NCBI GenBank assembly: GCA_949775045.1
Contig: OX459101.1
Coordinates: forward strand, 14,754,942 to 14,818,941
From: Metridium senile
Lineage: Eukaryota > Cnidaria > Anthozoa > Actiniaria > Metridiidae
DNA: 64,000 nt
Direction: 5' to 3'
In this document: piece after piece, positions 39,438 to 54,400 of the stretch
How positions within the stretch are numbered: position 1 is the first letter of the stretch
Layout: the number at the start of each line of letters is the position of its first letter
Position numbers and translations under genes: made by a program
The notes under the pieces: generated by a model
The model's input: only the letters and a program-made list of their open reading frames with translations
The model's database searches: none
What the model was told of the DNA's origin: nothing

Positions 39438-42400
39438 CTAGTAAAAAGATCAAAAGATATATAAGTGTCTCAGATAAATTTCTCAGTAGAGCTGGTGAAT
39501 ATTTTAACATAACCATTATCATATTTTAAAGCAATATAATAGATAACGTTTTACTATGTTGTATCTTAAGATACAATCACACGCCGCAGTTGTTTGATTG
39601 TATAGCCTATATAACATAAATATAACCTATAAACCGTGTACAGTGGAACCCCGACTTTTAATAGGGCCATCCCGTTATTGCGGCCAGATTTTTAGGTCAC
39701 GACGAAATGCATGCCCATTCATTTTCTATAAAAATTACTCGCTTAATACGGCCACCCCTTTAATACGGCAACTTTGGGATGTCCCTTCGGTGACCGAATG
39801 AACGGGGTTCTACTGAACATCAGTTATTTTTATATTTTTAAGCTGCTCTCTAAAACGTCCCAAGCCGTCTTGCCCATAAGCGCAAGCTTTCAAAAGAAAG
39901 GGAAATGAAGTCTTTTCAAGATGGCGGATTCCTTAATGGCGGATGACACGGATGTCAATTCACGTCACTTTTAATGGTATCACAATTTGGCTGAAAGAAA
40001 GGAAGAAAGTGTAAAAAAAAATTATTTGAACTAACCCCCGGATGACAAGATAGAAGCCCTTTGATTTGATATGCCAGTTCAGAAAATGAAGGTCTTTGCT
40101 TAGGATCTGGATTCCAGCATTTCCACATTATAGAATACCTGTAAATACCAGACTTATCAATATTATAATCATGTTATTATAGTACACTACAAAAACTGCT
40201 GAGTAGATACAACACAGTATATTGCGTTAATCATGCATTCAGGATGACACTTTATAGTGAGTAAACACAACTCTATAGTGAGTAAACCCAACTCATTATT
40301 GAGTAAAAGTGAGGTTAAACTCAATATATTGAGCACATTGTACTCAATGGTGCGTCTTCATCTATGTTTACTCTCAATAATGAGTTGGGTTTACTCACTA
40401 TAAAGTATTATCCTGAATGCATGATTAACGCAATATACTGTGCTGTATCTACTCAGCCGTTTTTTGCAGTGTAAAGTTAAGTCATCATTTTTTCCGATGT
40501 TACACATTTCATTCTATTACCTATCGTTTACATCAAACACCGACGCAGCCTATACTAGTTTACTGGTTAGTCCCCATTTATATTAATATTACAATATATA
40601 TAGATATTGAATATACCTTTTCACGGTGCTCATATTATCGAACGACCTCCGCCTCGGTAGCGTGTAATATCTTCTTTATATTTTGACTACAGCCCGTGGA
40701 ATTTTGAAGTGTTTTAATTGTTTGATAATGTGTACATTCCTTAAATTACCGCGAGCTGTAGCCAAATTGTAAAGAAAACAGTACACACTATCGAGAGGTT
40801 TTGAACGAGAACCATAAAAGAACTATTAACAGCAAAAAAATACTCACAGGTCACGTGATGTGTTGGTTGGTTTCTCCAATCGGTAGCCATCTTTAAGTTT
40901 TTGAAGAATCTCAATACCAGATAATCCACCATACGGAACGATGCCTGGTAATGGTAATAAGAGATTCCTGGATAAGTTGAAGGTTGATACAGCTATTTCA
41001 AAAGTCACTATCGTAGCCGAAGCTACAATCAACACTCACGCAAAGGCTGCCAAGGATGCCGGTATGTTTTTTTCTTGTCAAGTTATTTATTGCATATTTT
41101 GTTTAAAGGAATACAGCTATTTAAAAACGGTTAGCAAAGGTTCTGCTGCTTGTTGTATGTGGCATATCAAGCCAGTAATGCACTTTGGATAGCTTGAATT
41201 CAAGCAGCAAGAAGGTCACAACAAAATGGACATTTTCCAAACTTTGTAAGCAGGGTTTTGAAGCATATTCCATGCAGCATTGATGATATTATTTACATTT
41301 GACTATAACATATTGCAAGCTTGATAAGCAACATGCAAGTAGCAAGATAGCTGTTATTTTAATTGTATATGAAGACAGCTTGTCGAAAATGTACTTCTCC
41401 TAAACATAATTGTCGTTCGTATCCATGTATGGTATAATCATACATATCTGTGCATACAAAGAAATACAAAGAATACAAAGAACCAACGTCAACGAAAAAT
41501 TGATATGGGGTGTCAGTATTGCGTACCTCCACTTTCGATTTCCCAAAGCAAAACACCAAAAGACCACCTGAACAAGACAAAAGTTAATATTTGAATACGA
41601 TTACATTGGCTATCCATGGCAGGGTAACTCATAGTCTTTATTATTATGAATAATCTTATTGCCATCAGGTTTATGATTATCTTCATATCATCACATAGCA
41701 TCACATTTATCATCAAGATCACCATTACAATGATTGCAATTATCATAACCACCATCGTCATTATTGTCATCATTATCATTCATTTTGTGACTGTGACCGA
41801 CTTTATCCTGATTGGCAGACTAGCTGAATTGCTCCGGATTTACATAGAGTGGGTGAATTGACGGACTTCAATCGGAGGCAGTTTACAACCTTTAAAGCCT
41901 AATTCAAACTATGCTTAGTTTGTGTGAACCAGGCTTTGACGATATTTTTAGTGGTTAATTGCTAATTTCCTAATGTGTTCCGGCCAAGCACAGGCACTGA
42001 GGATGGCCGTGACGTCAATATCAACATTATTTTTGTGATTTCCATTGGACATTTTGAGATTAAAATTCTGAGTTAAATCCACATATTCTAATTGCTTTTA
42101 ATTCAATTTTGAATGGTTTTCGCCGTTTCCCCCCGATCTGTTTTCGCAGATTTTTGTCCGTGATTTTTCTTGTTTTTGCCATTAACTAAACTGTGCATGC
42201 GTGATGATTCTCAACCAATCATATTGCGAGTAGGAACACACAACGATTTTAATATATTAGATGTGCGAACATTACCTATTTCTAAATAATCATTAATATC
42301 ATATCTTCCTATATTTATATAATTTTTTTTTAAATAAAATTGTAAGGGTTTTCATAATTATTGGGATGCACTAGAAATTATTATTGTTGTGCAGATTATC

Positions 42401-45400
42401 AAAACAATCAACATAATCACCACCATTAACATAAGTGGTACTTACACATCAGTTTCTGTTGTATAGGTGTAGTCTTCTAAAGATTCTATAGCCATCCATC
42501 GAACAGGAAGAAGACCCTGAAACAAAGATCTTGAACATATTGACTGTGAAGAGAAATCACATATGAATTTACTCCGAATCGATATTATCCCTGTACGAAT
42601 GCGTCTTTTGTCAAATTGTACAGCGGTGCTAGATATAAACATGAAACAGGAGTATTTTGTGTGTACACCGCCCATGATTAAACGGAATGATGTCATTAAT
42701 AATTATAAAAAAACATACCCCAGTGGTTTTTTCGTATTGTCCAATCTCGTAGACGTCACGTGACATACCAAAGTCAGAGACCAAGGCAATCATGTTCTTT
42801 CCCAGTAGTATATTACGAGCAGCCAAATCACGGTGAACATACTGATTGAAAAATAAAAGAAATTGTTGATAGAACTTTGTCATAAATTGCGGAAAATGAC
42901 TAAATATTTTAATATGTTAGCACTGTCACATGAAATAATTATCATAGATAGACCTTGATGGAAAGTTTCGCTGCTCTGTGCAAAATGCTAATACAGATAT
43001 ACTAAATTGAAAATGTTAGGATTTGTATATAATTTTCTGTTGAGGGTATTGTGGCAACGTTTTTGTGTATTTTCCAATTTTTAATTTCTTATATCTTGAA
43101 ATTTTAACCTCTTTTTCTCAAACTTTTACAAATTATTCTTATAATGAATGTCTACAATATGATAGAGATTACCCGATACGATTACTCAATATTTTATCTT
43201 AGATACAATTACCCGGTATTTCAAGGTATGATTGCCCGACATTCAGTTGTCTTACATGTGATTACCAGATATTTTATCTAAGATTACCCAATATTCTATC
43301 TAAGATTACCCGATATTTTTCAAGATGTGCCATCCCTTCGGCAATCTCATAGGCAAACTTGAGTCGTTCTTTCTCGGTGATGGCTTTGCGAGGTGGTTCG
43401 TGTGCAGTGTTCTCATAATCAGGCAATGGACGGTTCTCTTTGATGTATTCAAGAAGACAACCATTTGGTGCAAACTTTACAACCAGCAAAGGAGGACCTA
43501 TGAAGCATATATTACTTTATAATCACAAGGTCATTATAATCACAGGCTACATTTAATCATAAAATATACTCATTGCTGATGCATGTTCCTTATGTACACT
43601 GCATATCGCACGCTGCATATCAGTTCATATTCCACACTTTATATTGCATATTGCATATTGCATGCTGCATTCTGGATATTGCATGCTGTAAATCAGTGCA
43701 TATTCCACACTTTATATTGCATGCTACATCAGTGCATATTCCACTCTTTATATTGTATATTGCATGCTGCATATCAGTATATATTGCATATTGCATATTG
43801 CACGCTGCATTCTGGATAATGCATGCTGCATATCAGTGCATATTTTACAGTTTATATTGCATATTTCACACTACATTTTGAATACTGCATGCTGCATATA
43901 TATAACTGTATTTTGCATATCGCAAGCTGTACATTGCATAGTGTTTATATTGTAAACTGCATGTTGCATATTGCATATTGCAAATTTCACATCACACTAC
44001 TTATTACACTCTGAAAATTGAATATTTCATACTGCTTATCAAATATTTACTTGTTGAACAATACTGCATATTGTAAACCGCCTATGTTTACATTGTAAAC
44101 TGCAAAGGGCATATTGAACACTACATATTGCACGCTACATATTGCACGCTACATATTGCACGGTGCATATTGCACGATGCATACTACTTTTGCATATAGC
44201 AATCTAGCTATGTGACTTGCCATTTGTTGTTGACCTACCGTTTATGGTGCACGCGCCAATTAGGCTTACAATGTTAGGGTGATCTCCTATCTTCGACATG
44301 ATGTTGATTTCGTTACATATGTCACGCAGTTCGCATTCAGTAGGATTGTCTAAAAACAGATTATAAGTGGTTAGTTTTTATTAAAGAACTTCTGTATTGC
44401 TGTGGCAATACTCCCAAGGCCTAGGTCGTGACGAAGGATGTAGGATCAGTGATTACGTACATAGTCCAAATCGGCTGGAATCAAGAATCAAAGACGAGGG
44501 ATCGGGATCGGGTGAATAAATTCAGGGATCAAGGATCAGGGATTAAAATACTCAAGCTTTATTTTGGGATCAGGGATGCACATGCAATGTTTGAACTACA
44601 AAACTTGGTAAAAACCAGTGAGACAATTATGGTTTTTGTTTTTTGAACTTGAGCTATACGTTTTCGCTATCATCCTCCTTCCCCTTCCCACCATACAATG
44701 TTGTTTTTCGGTTATAGCATGTTTACTTGATGACATCCAGGCCGACATTGTGTAATGGGGGAGTGGTTTTAACAACAAAATGAATCTCAAACATCACGCG
44801 CATTACGGTAAAGACTAGTGTACCTTTTTTGTAGCAGTTGTCTAACTTAGTTTTTACCGAGGTTGTAGGCCTAAGATTAGTATTGTGCTTGAAACAAGAG
44901 ATTTGTTTGCTATTATTCCTTACCTTTCAGCATCTTGACAGCGCAGTACATGCCTTGCTTCTCTTTTCCTTCTGCACTTTTCTTCAAGAAACCTTTATGA
45001 ACAACACCAAAGGCACCCGAGCCAAGTCTGTTTTCGATCGTCAGATCATCACGTGGTATCTCCCACCATTCCTTGATCACGTCGATCTTAAGTAGATCAA
45101 ACCAATCCACTGCTGATTCGTAAGGGTTTTCACTCAACTGTTCAAATAATATAAGGCTACGTTTAAGAAGTATATTGCAAAAGCAAGAGTGCTTCATTAT
45201 GTTTCTAAAGATACGAAAGACATCTTTTATTGTTTTCGATTGTTTGGAAACCCCAATTTACTGACCACGAAGCTCGAGTTTTTGGAATAATTTCTATAAC
45301 AAGCTAGCTAAGCTATTCTAATATGCATGCAGTTTGAGAATATTTTGAAAATGATTGAAACCCGGGATTGAAACGCTATTTGAAACCTGTTTCAAACGCG

Positions 45401-48400
45401 ACGTTTAAACTAGGCCTCAGCTCTATGTACTATTTGTAAACTTACTGTTTGAATTCTTTCTTTGAGGTGTCTTTCTTCTTTTTTTTTCTTACGCCACCAT
45501 CTCAAGAACAGCAGCCCGACTACAACCAATATGATGGCCATGACAACAACAGGAACAAGGATGGCAGTTATTGGTGTCTTAGGCAGGATAGCAGCTGATG
45601 ATGAAAGAAAAACAAAACAAAACGCTTAATAATTTCATCATCAATGCCATTATCATTGTCATTATCACCATTGTCATATCATCATTAGGATCATCATCAT
45701 CAGCAATATCACCAACATCATTCTTATGATCATCATCATCACCGCCACCGCCATCATAATTATCATCCACATCATCATAATCGTCACTGCCACAACAACC
45801 GTCACCTTCACCACCACCATTATCATCACCATCAGCCAGCAGAAACTTAACTTCATCAGTAATAAATGTTAAGAGGTGAAAACTCCATCCTCAAGTTAAT
45901 TGCATTGTATTTGCACACGTTTTTGCGAAAAATGTGACAAAATCTCGTGCAATAAAGAATGTGAATAATGCATTTTATGAAGAATGTATTTTGAATTGTA
46001 AAAGTCACATTGTAATAACATAATAACGTTATTCAAATGTGAATGGCAGGATTTTTATTATAGTATCTTATAAATCAAACTCAAGCAACATTACTTCATA
46101 TAATTACAACTATAAATGGCAACTAGCGAGTAAACTAGTATAGGCTGCGTCGGTGTTTGATATAAAGTATACTCTTTTACTCCGACGAAGGGCTAAAGCT
46201 CGAAACGTCAGTAAAGTTAAGTCCACATTTTTTAAGGTGTTACATTTTATTACCTATTATTTACAACTTTACTTAGTTACTACTAATAAGTTCCAAAGTC
46301 ACATCATCAACTTCCAAATCAACATCGTCACCGCCACTGTCACCACCACCATCATTATCATTATCATTTAATCACCACCATGATCATCATCATTACAATT
46401 TCACCAACGTTCCACTATCATCACTATATTCGCTAACAACATGTCAATGGTTTTGAATACAAACCTTTGGTCGTGACAGCAATAGGCTCACTTGGCTGCG
46501 ATCCATACGGGTTTATAGACGCAACACGCACCAGATAGTTGGTATTCGAGTCCAAATTCTCAACATTCAGAGCTCTCTCATCGGCGCTGACCAACATAGC
46601 ATTATAATACGACATACTAGTGCCAGCCTTCTTGTACTGAATAGTGAAGTTAGTGATGCTGAATGTTCCGTGGTGAACTGGGGCCGACCAACTAATTGCT
46701 ACAGATGTGCGAGTGACGTCACTTTGGCTTAGGTTCACTGGCGGTGGAGGACTAGCTGTGAACAAAGTAATTTATCCAAGTCATTTTGATTTCGAAGTCA
46801 CTTTACCCCAAAGTAGTTTTTATCGAAAGGTTGACCGGGGCTAAATTTGTCAGCTTATTTGCGGTGTCTATAAATGTCATTTTCTATAAAAGTCATGTCA
46901 TCTCAAGGTAGAAAGTAGTTTGAATCGAAAGATTGGTCGGAGCCAATCAATTTGATAGCTTATTTGCTCTTGTCTCGTGTGTTTTATCAAATTTGGAAAT
47001 CTCAGAACATATTGGTATTTAGTAAATACAAAAATTCAATAAGTAACGCATTTGCAACTCCGATTAAGATTTAAGAAATAAAACACATTTACTGTGTTTG
47101 CACAGGCTAATGCAAACCGAGATGTGGTTGGGAGAATTCGAGAGGAGATAAGTGCAAACACGAGCCGCAGGCGACCGATGGAAAAGCAAAAAGCAAAAAT
47201 ACACCTTGGGATGAAGGAAGAAGGATTGTGGAGCTAAAAGTGTTAGAAGAATGTCTGAAATCTTGCACTGACTGTGGAGAAGGCCTATATCTTCATCAAA
47301 TTGTCGAAGAAAAACGATATGGTTTTGGTAGTTTATTACCGGTGTAATTGCGGAGTGTTGTTGAACTCAGTTTACACAAGCAAAAGTCATCGACGAAACG
47401 ATAGCTGCAAAACTGGCATTCCTATTTATGATGTTACAGCCAAACCCACTGAAGCGTTCCTATCGAGGTTAGAACATTCAATTTGTTTATCATTTTATTT
47501 GTTTATTTGAAATTTGCATAAATGAATCGATTCTTGTAGTTTTCAAAAACCGCTTCTAATCAAAACTTACTTTCAATGCTTTTTTTTTGACAACAGAAAC
47601 TTGCTAAACTCATTCTGCTTACAGCCAATATTGTTATAAATGCTTACTAAGGTATTTTATTACAATAGCATTATCAGTTATTGACCACAGATCGTGATTT
47701 CGGGACTTATTAACGGTTGACGGTTGAAGTCTTACAATATCGGTTTCGTTTTTGCAAGTTTAAAAACAAATTTAAACTTTAAATTCAAAGTTTTGAAGAA
47801 TAAATCGAGCCTCGATAGGAACGCTTCAGTAGGTTTGGCTGTAACACAAAAGCAGCTACAGGTAATTTAGTAATAGATTTATTAAAGAAGATGTTGAAAA
47901 ATTTTCTTATCAAATTTACCGCCGGTGTCGCTCACAACCGTGTTTGCATTTCCCTCTCGACCAATCAGAGCGCACGGACTAACTTAGATATTTTATAAAT
48001 AAATATGTTAATTTGTTTGATATACACTCGATTGCAGAAAGGTTGTAGAGCGGGAACACTTTATCCATCACTCAACAGAAACGTCAAATTCAAAAATATA
48101 ACAATACCTCATTACAACTTTACGTCTTTATGTCTTTGATAGTGACTAATAGTTACTAAATAAGAACTTTTACACAATAGCAATTTGGTTCTGTTTTTTG
48201 GATATGTAATGTTTCCACTCTACAACGTTTCTGCAATTTTCAAATAAACTAATATATAAGTTTTGATTCTCAAAACCAAACAAATCTGAAAAGAGCACTG
48301 TGCTAGTGAGATCCCAAGTCCTTTTTTTTGTTTCGGATATTTATTATAACTTGTTTTTTCAAAGTTCTAATACCTTTAACACTAAGAGACGAGTAAGATA

Positions 48401-51400
48401 AAACATTTGATTTCTTCAAGATGTTTCCCGTGATGCTTTGCGTTGCTGACCAGGACGTTGTGTTGATCAGTTCTGCTGTAATGTCAAACTCGACACCAAC
48501 GCTGCCTTGGCTGCAAAACAATCAAGCATTTCATAACATCATTTGAGGACTACAATATTTGTCATAAGTAGCAGTCACGATGTTAGAATTTTATCTTATA
48601 GTGACTACTTTATTTATTTTTGTTTGTATAAAAAAAATTACCCCCTTCCTCCCACATCAATGTTGGTTTGAAATGATAGTGCATCGAAATATCAACCACA
48701 TGGGCAACCCAGCTCCAAATCGAAACATTGTTTAGGATTGGCTTAAAAAAAACAATACAGTTTTTCAAAACAAATGCCCTGCCCTAAACCTAGCGGTGCT
48801 GTAGTAGGGGGCCAACCAAAACACAACTTTCGACTGGTGTTTGATTACTGAACCACATAAGCACCAAACAATGAATCTCTCCTCAACATTGCAAGGGTGA
48901 TGAGAGTGATAAGAGTAGCATAATTTCATTAGCTTAAACTATTTTAAATAACATGATTTCTGTCTATATACTTTGAACTACCATAATTAAGAATGAGCTA
49001 CTAATGAGAAACAGAAGTGCTGTACTTACAAGAATCTGATGACATTTATCTGGTATATATTGTATTTATCGGATTTGGTATTTTTAAATATGCCATTGAG
49101 CTGAAAGAAAAAGTAATTGTTGGATACATAAATATCATAATAGGCGACTGGCACTAAGAGGTCATAACACGGTCTCCCTTAGATAGATTTGTAAAAATGG
49201 AAATGGGGAAAGAACAGGAATGGTAAGATTACATTGATATTATGACTTCCTTGGAACTCCTAAGTTTAGGAAATCTTTTAGGCTGCGCACATTTAGCTAT
49301 ACTGATGCGAAAAGTTTGAATTCACTACCTAGTAAACTCAAAGAACTGGAATCCATTAGATAATTTACCAGAAGACATAAATCATTTGTGCATTAGGTAG
49401 AGATATAATTCATTCATTATTTAGGCTATCTGTTCCAACTAACTTTAAATTAGCTAGGTTAGTTATATATAATTGCTTTCGTTGTTACTATTTGAGGGCC
49501 ATAAAGTATTTTTCTTTGCCTGTCATTCCTGCTCAGGGGGAGACTGTTTATTTTATTAATTTTGAGAATATAATTATTCCGAAAAGTTTAAAATGGATAG
49601 GTTAACTTTGTCATTACACATTTTTCGATCAATGTTACCTGTGATTTAACGGTCCTTTCCAAGGTTTTGTATCGCGTGGAGTTTTGTTTCAGCAATGTAG
49701 GACTATATTTTTCATTTTCAAGATGCAATGTAAATCTTACTGCTACAAAATCTAAAAATAAACATGGAAACACTGTTAGAGGGATAAAAGCTTTGAAGCT
49801 ACAGTATAGACATCAAAAGATAAACTGCCTCCACCATGCTACATCCTTTCAATATTATGTACAACCTGTACACCTATTTCAAAAATCGTTGTCTCAATCA
49901 AAGCTACAAGCTGTTACAGACCGAACTCTGAAGCCTGATGATGAAACAATTATTTCTTCAAAAAACGTGTAATAAAAAAAAATCACAAAACAGTTTATAT
50001 TACCGACATCTTTTGCATGCTTCAAAGTGTGCGCTGTAGTTTGAGCTGCCAAAACGTTTTTTTCCAAACAGGTATAGAGGGCAAACGCTACATCCATAAT
50101 TTAAAATAACACTGCTACTGTTGAAATGAGCGCAAACACTATATCCATGAAATAAAATCAAACTGCTTTTGTGTAATAGTTCTTATTTAGTGACTATTAG
50201 TCACTATCAAAGACACGGAAAGTTGTAATGAGGTATTGTTTCCTTTTGTATTTGATGTCTCTGGTTGAGTGACTAAATAGACATTAAATAAGACTATTAG
50301 TTAGGAACTATTTAACTTATATCATGTTTTAGTGTTTTCGCTCTATAACACTTACTTTGTGGCATTGTCTCAACATAAACAGGTACACTTAATGGACCAT
50401 CTCCATTCTTATTAAACTCTAGCACTGACACCGAATAGTTTGTAAAAGGCTGTAGATTTTCAACTTCAAAATAGTTAGTTGCCATGCTTGTTGTGTTTAT
50501 GATAGGATCATCCTCGCCAACTTTGGTAGCTCGAATTCGGAATCCAACAGGTTCACCGTGAGCAAATGGCAGGGGAATGGGCCTCCATTCGATAATTATT
50601 TTGTAAGGTCCAGTAGAAAAAGCTCGCACCACGTCAGGTGACCGAGTCGGGGCTGCAAAGTAAGCAACACTTATTCAGTATTTTAGGAATATAAAAAGGC
50701 ACGAGTGTCAATATTTAACAAATATTCATCTCGAAGACTCGCGGCTTTGGTAAATATTATACGATAATCACGGAGCCTGAGGTGAATAATTGTTTTAGTA
50801 TTTTTATACAAGTGAATTTAAATAAATAACAACGAAAAAAAGTTTTTTTATTTCAAAATAAAAATTAACCTACCGGTTAATATAACAAAATATGACGAAA
50901 ATCTCGACCAATGAGCACGCCGGATTTATTATATTCAAAATATAATATAAAAAATACTAAAAATTGATATAAACACGCTAGGAGACGCTATCACCAACGT
51001 TTCCATTCTGTTTATTACATCCCCTCTCATCATTACCTGGATCAGGACACTTCTTAACATTACAATACTGCCATCGAGTATTTTTATCGGTCGTGTAACA
51101 CCAAGGACCATGAGGTGCCTGGCCTCCAGGGTTACGGCACCAGTTCGAGGCATTAACGAGTTCAGGATATTTAGCCAATGAATGATCATGACGATGAGGA
51201 CATTGAGATGACCAGGACTGACATGCGTGACCTGATCGGGTCACATTGACACTTCCTCGGTATCCAAGGCCGTTTCCATAGTAACATTCTAAAATTATTA
51301 AAAAAACAGCAGAGGTGTTAAGTGATATGGACAATTGGTTTGTGTTGTATCATGTGATTTTAATGGGGTTGACAGCGCGCATGCGCGCACTAAGAATGGT

Positions 51401-54400
51401 TATAAACGTGGCTGATACAAACTCATAGTCTTTATCATAAGAATAACACAACCATTTGGTCTGAAATGTATTTCACCTACCATTATCTCGTAGCTTGTCT
51501 GTCTCAGCTATGACAAAATATTAAACGGTTTTAGTTAACAAAATACATCGAATGTATTCGTAAGCTCGAAAACATTTTATACCATCTATCATTTGGCCAT
51601 CAAGAGCGTGATATTTTCAGCGTTGTTCTTGAACGAGGGAAGGAAAAACTCGAGTAACTCGCTTCGAGTTACGCGCTTTACGAGCTACGCGCTCGGACAC
51701 GCCCATTTTGACAAATGCGCGTAACTCGAACTTGAAACAACAAGAAATACCCTTATAAATATTTCTTGTTGAACATTCTTCAACTGCTAATGGCTAAGAT
51801 GGCCGAAAACGAGGCATTAATAAAAAGAGGACGAGTAGTGCAAATGGAGATATTTCTCAACCTAAAAATGTATGTTGTTAATATAAGTATTTTTGATTAA
51901 ATTACACGTTTCAATTAACGTTGACCAAAACTCAGAAATATTCTTTTTTTTTATAGGGAATTTTTAAGCACTACCATTCAGGAGAAGAAATGATTGCTAA
52001 AAATAAAATAATATCTAATAAACCATTGCCAGATTATCAACATCCTTTCCGAAAGTCATGAAGTGAAAATAACACAGAGAAGTGATGACCACTGAACTAC
52101 ACTCGCGTCAGTTTGTTATTAACAATTACAGTGTTTTGACGGAAGATGTGTTTTAAAAAATTATCGTTTTGATTTTTTGGAGAATATAATAAAAATAGAC
52201 TAAAAAATAGTATTTGAACTGATCTATGATTGTGATCTGTGATCCGTGCTTTTTGCAGCATAAGTGACAATTTTTTTCGGAATGGGTCCCCCGGAAAGGA
52301 TGTATATAAAATCGAAGCCTTACTGTTAAGTTCTTCAAAATAGAAGCATTCTGGATTGTCCCCACCATTTCTATACTTGTAATTAGTGCAATTGATGACG
52401 TGCCAGTAAATTGGATATCCAGATTCCTTGATTTTCATTGCCATCTCAAACTCTTTGGCACAAATTCTGGTGAAATAATCACAACTTTCTCTGCAAATAC
52501 GTCTCCCCATTGGTTGTGATGAGGTTAAGTCACATTTGGGGAAATACCATTGACAATAACCGGGATAGACTATCCTAAGACATGGTATACTGACATTAAT
52601 ATGGAAGGCCTCTAACATCTTGCGACCATTTTCAAAAAGTTGTAACCTCTTTTCCTTTGACTCTTGTATACTCCTATCAGCAAAAAGAAGCGTGTTCCCA
52701 AAGACGTGCTTGCAGTAGCCATTTGGAAAGAAGTACGGGAAACAATGACTTCTGACCACGTTAGAATCAATAGGTGCATGTGCTGAAATACAACTACAAA
52801 ATATATGGTTACTGCCATCAGTTCATCATTAATAAACGGGAATCCTCGCTAAACTGGATTTTTTTCTTGGTCCCAGCGCTGTCCTGATTAGAGGAGTTTC
52901 CTTGTATGTATTTTATTTACTCTTATCAACTCCCTAGTAATTAGTTATAGTTAATGATGGTAATTAATGATGGTAAAGCTATTATTGTTGTTTTTACCTT
53001 GATTGAGTTGTATTTAAATTTCCACCTGTAAACGAAAAAATACACTTATACTCATAAAAAAATCATTTATACTACCATATTCAATTTATTGGAGATTTCC
53101 AATTGAAATGGCATAAAATTCTTAAAATTAGCTATAGAAGAACTATTTATAATGTTAAAATTAGATTAGTTAATTTAAATATACTATCAGTTAGAATTAT
53201 ATTATTTAAAATTTTGATAAATTCCTTGACATTGGTGCTTCATTGATAAGTCATTGATAAGTATCTCGCCGTTCACTACTGTCATCCGAGTTTGAGCCCC
53301 GGTTGGTGGTCCTCCTGTCTTCTTCCCTTCACGTATATAAACATGTGAGTCAAATGTTTTAGGATGTAAATACATGCAGTGTAGCTTGTAGCGTTAGTAC
53401 AGAAAATCTAACGGAAGAGATAAAATTGCGATGAACCCTTAAGGCAATGAATAGCATTATACTTTTACGGGAAGGACGCGTTGGCGTACCGACCGGGAAA
53501 ATGCTGATAGTCTTATGAGCAGAATGTACCGACTTTGTTGTTTCTATCTGCAAATTGATATAATCTTAAATCTTAGGTCTTGTCTCTTCACACTGCACTC
53601 ACTAATTTGCATTGGGAAACTAAAAGAACGACTAATGACTATATCAATCGTGGCCGCTACTACACTCGGTGACTCGCTTATAGTAATACAGTAGTAATTA
53701 CTAATGCTTCCTTTGATTATTTGCTGCGTGGCTGCCGCTTGGCGAACAAATAGGCGTTTGCACCTGATTATGACTTATTGAAAAACCCGTTAAGAAATAT
53801 GGGAAATGGAAAAAAACTCAATGGTTTGTTTTAGATTAAAGAAACTGCTTACCTGTATCTCCTACAATGGTGACCAGAAATATAAAGACTGTAAACCACT
53901 CCATAGCTGAAAAAATTATAAACAACAATAATTGATAATAAAAAGGGAAAAAGGGAAACAATAGACACTTTTAGTTCTGTATGCAAATTGCACATTTCAG
54001 ATCACATGACATTCCTTGAGAGTTGTTCTTTTATGTCAAGTATGAAAATATTTATGCATAACAAATGATTAAATTCAAAGGGAATGAACACGTATTTTGA
54101 AGCGGGGTAAATAAACATTGAAGCTGAATTGGTTTATTACTTCTTGAATGTGCAAAACTATTGCGTCGTAGAGTGAAACCTAAAAACTGCTCTTGTTCTG
54201 CTGTTTTCATTGTTTTCTCGTGTTGATGATCTCACTCGTTAGAGATTTCATCAACAGGAAGTTAAAATTCGTATCTACGCGCGTCAATGTTAATCCTCTT
54301 GATATATAGCGCTTTAGAAAGTTGACCTTTTGTCTGTTGACAAAACTGCCATTGTTGTTGTTTCAGATCATGTCTCTGCATATATTTAAAATTTGGTTTT

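Noticed and set aside
39840..39990. Extra exon between kinase and tail (plus-strand ORFs near SLMADDTDV)
   Set aside because: The kinase end (40,036) and tail exon (39,437) already join in phase 0, and the reading here is on the wrong strand with no proper splice borders.
43573..44014. Cys/His/Tyr-rich overlapping ORFs (and 62,990-63,458)
   Set aside because: They fall in an intronic TGCATAT repeat between two kinase exons in the opposite orientation; the composition is repeat-driven.
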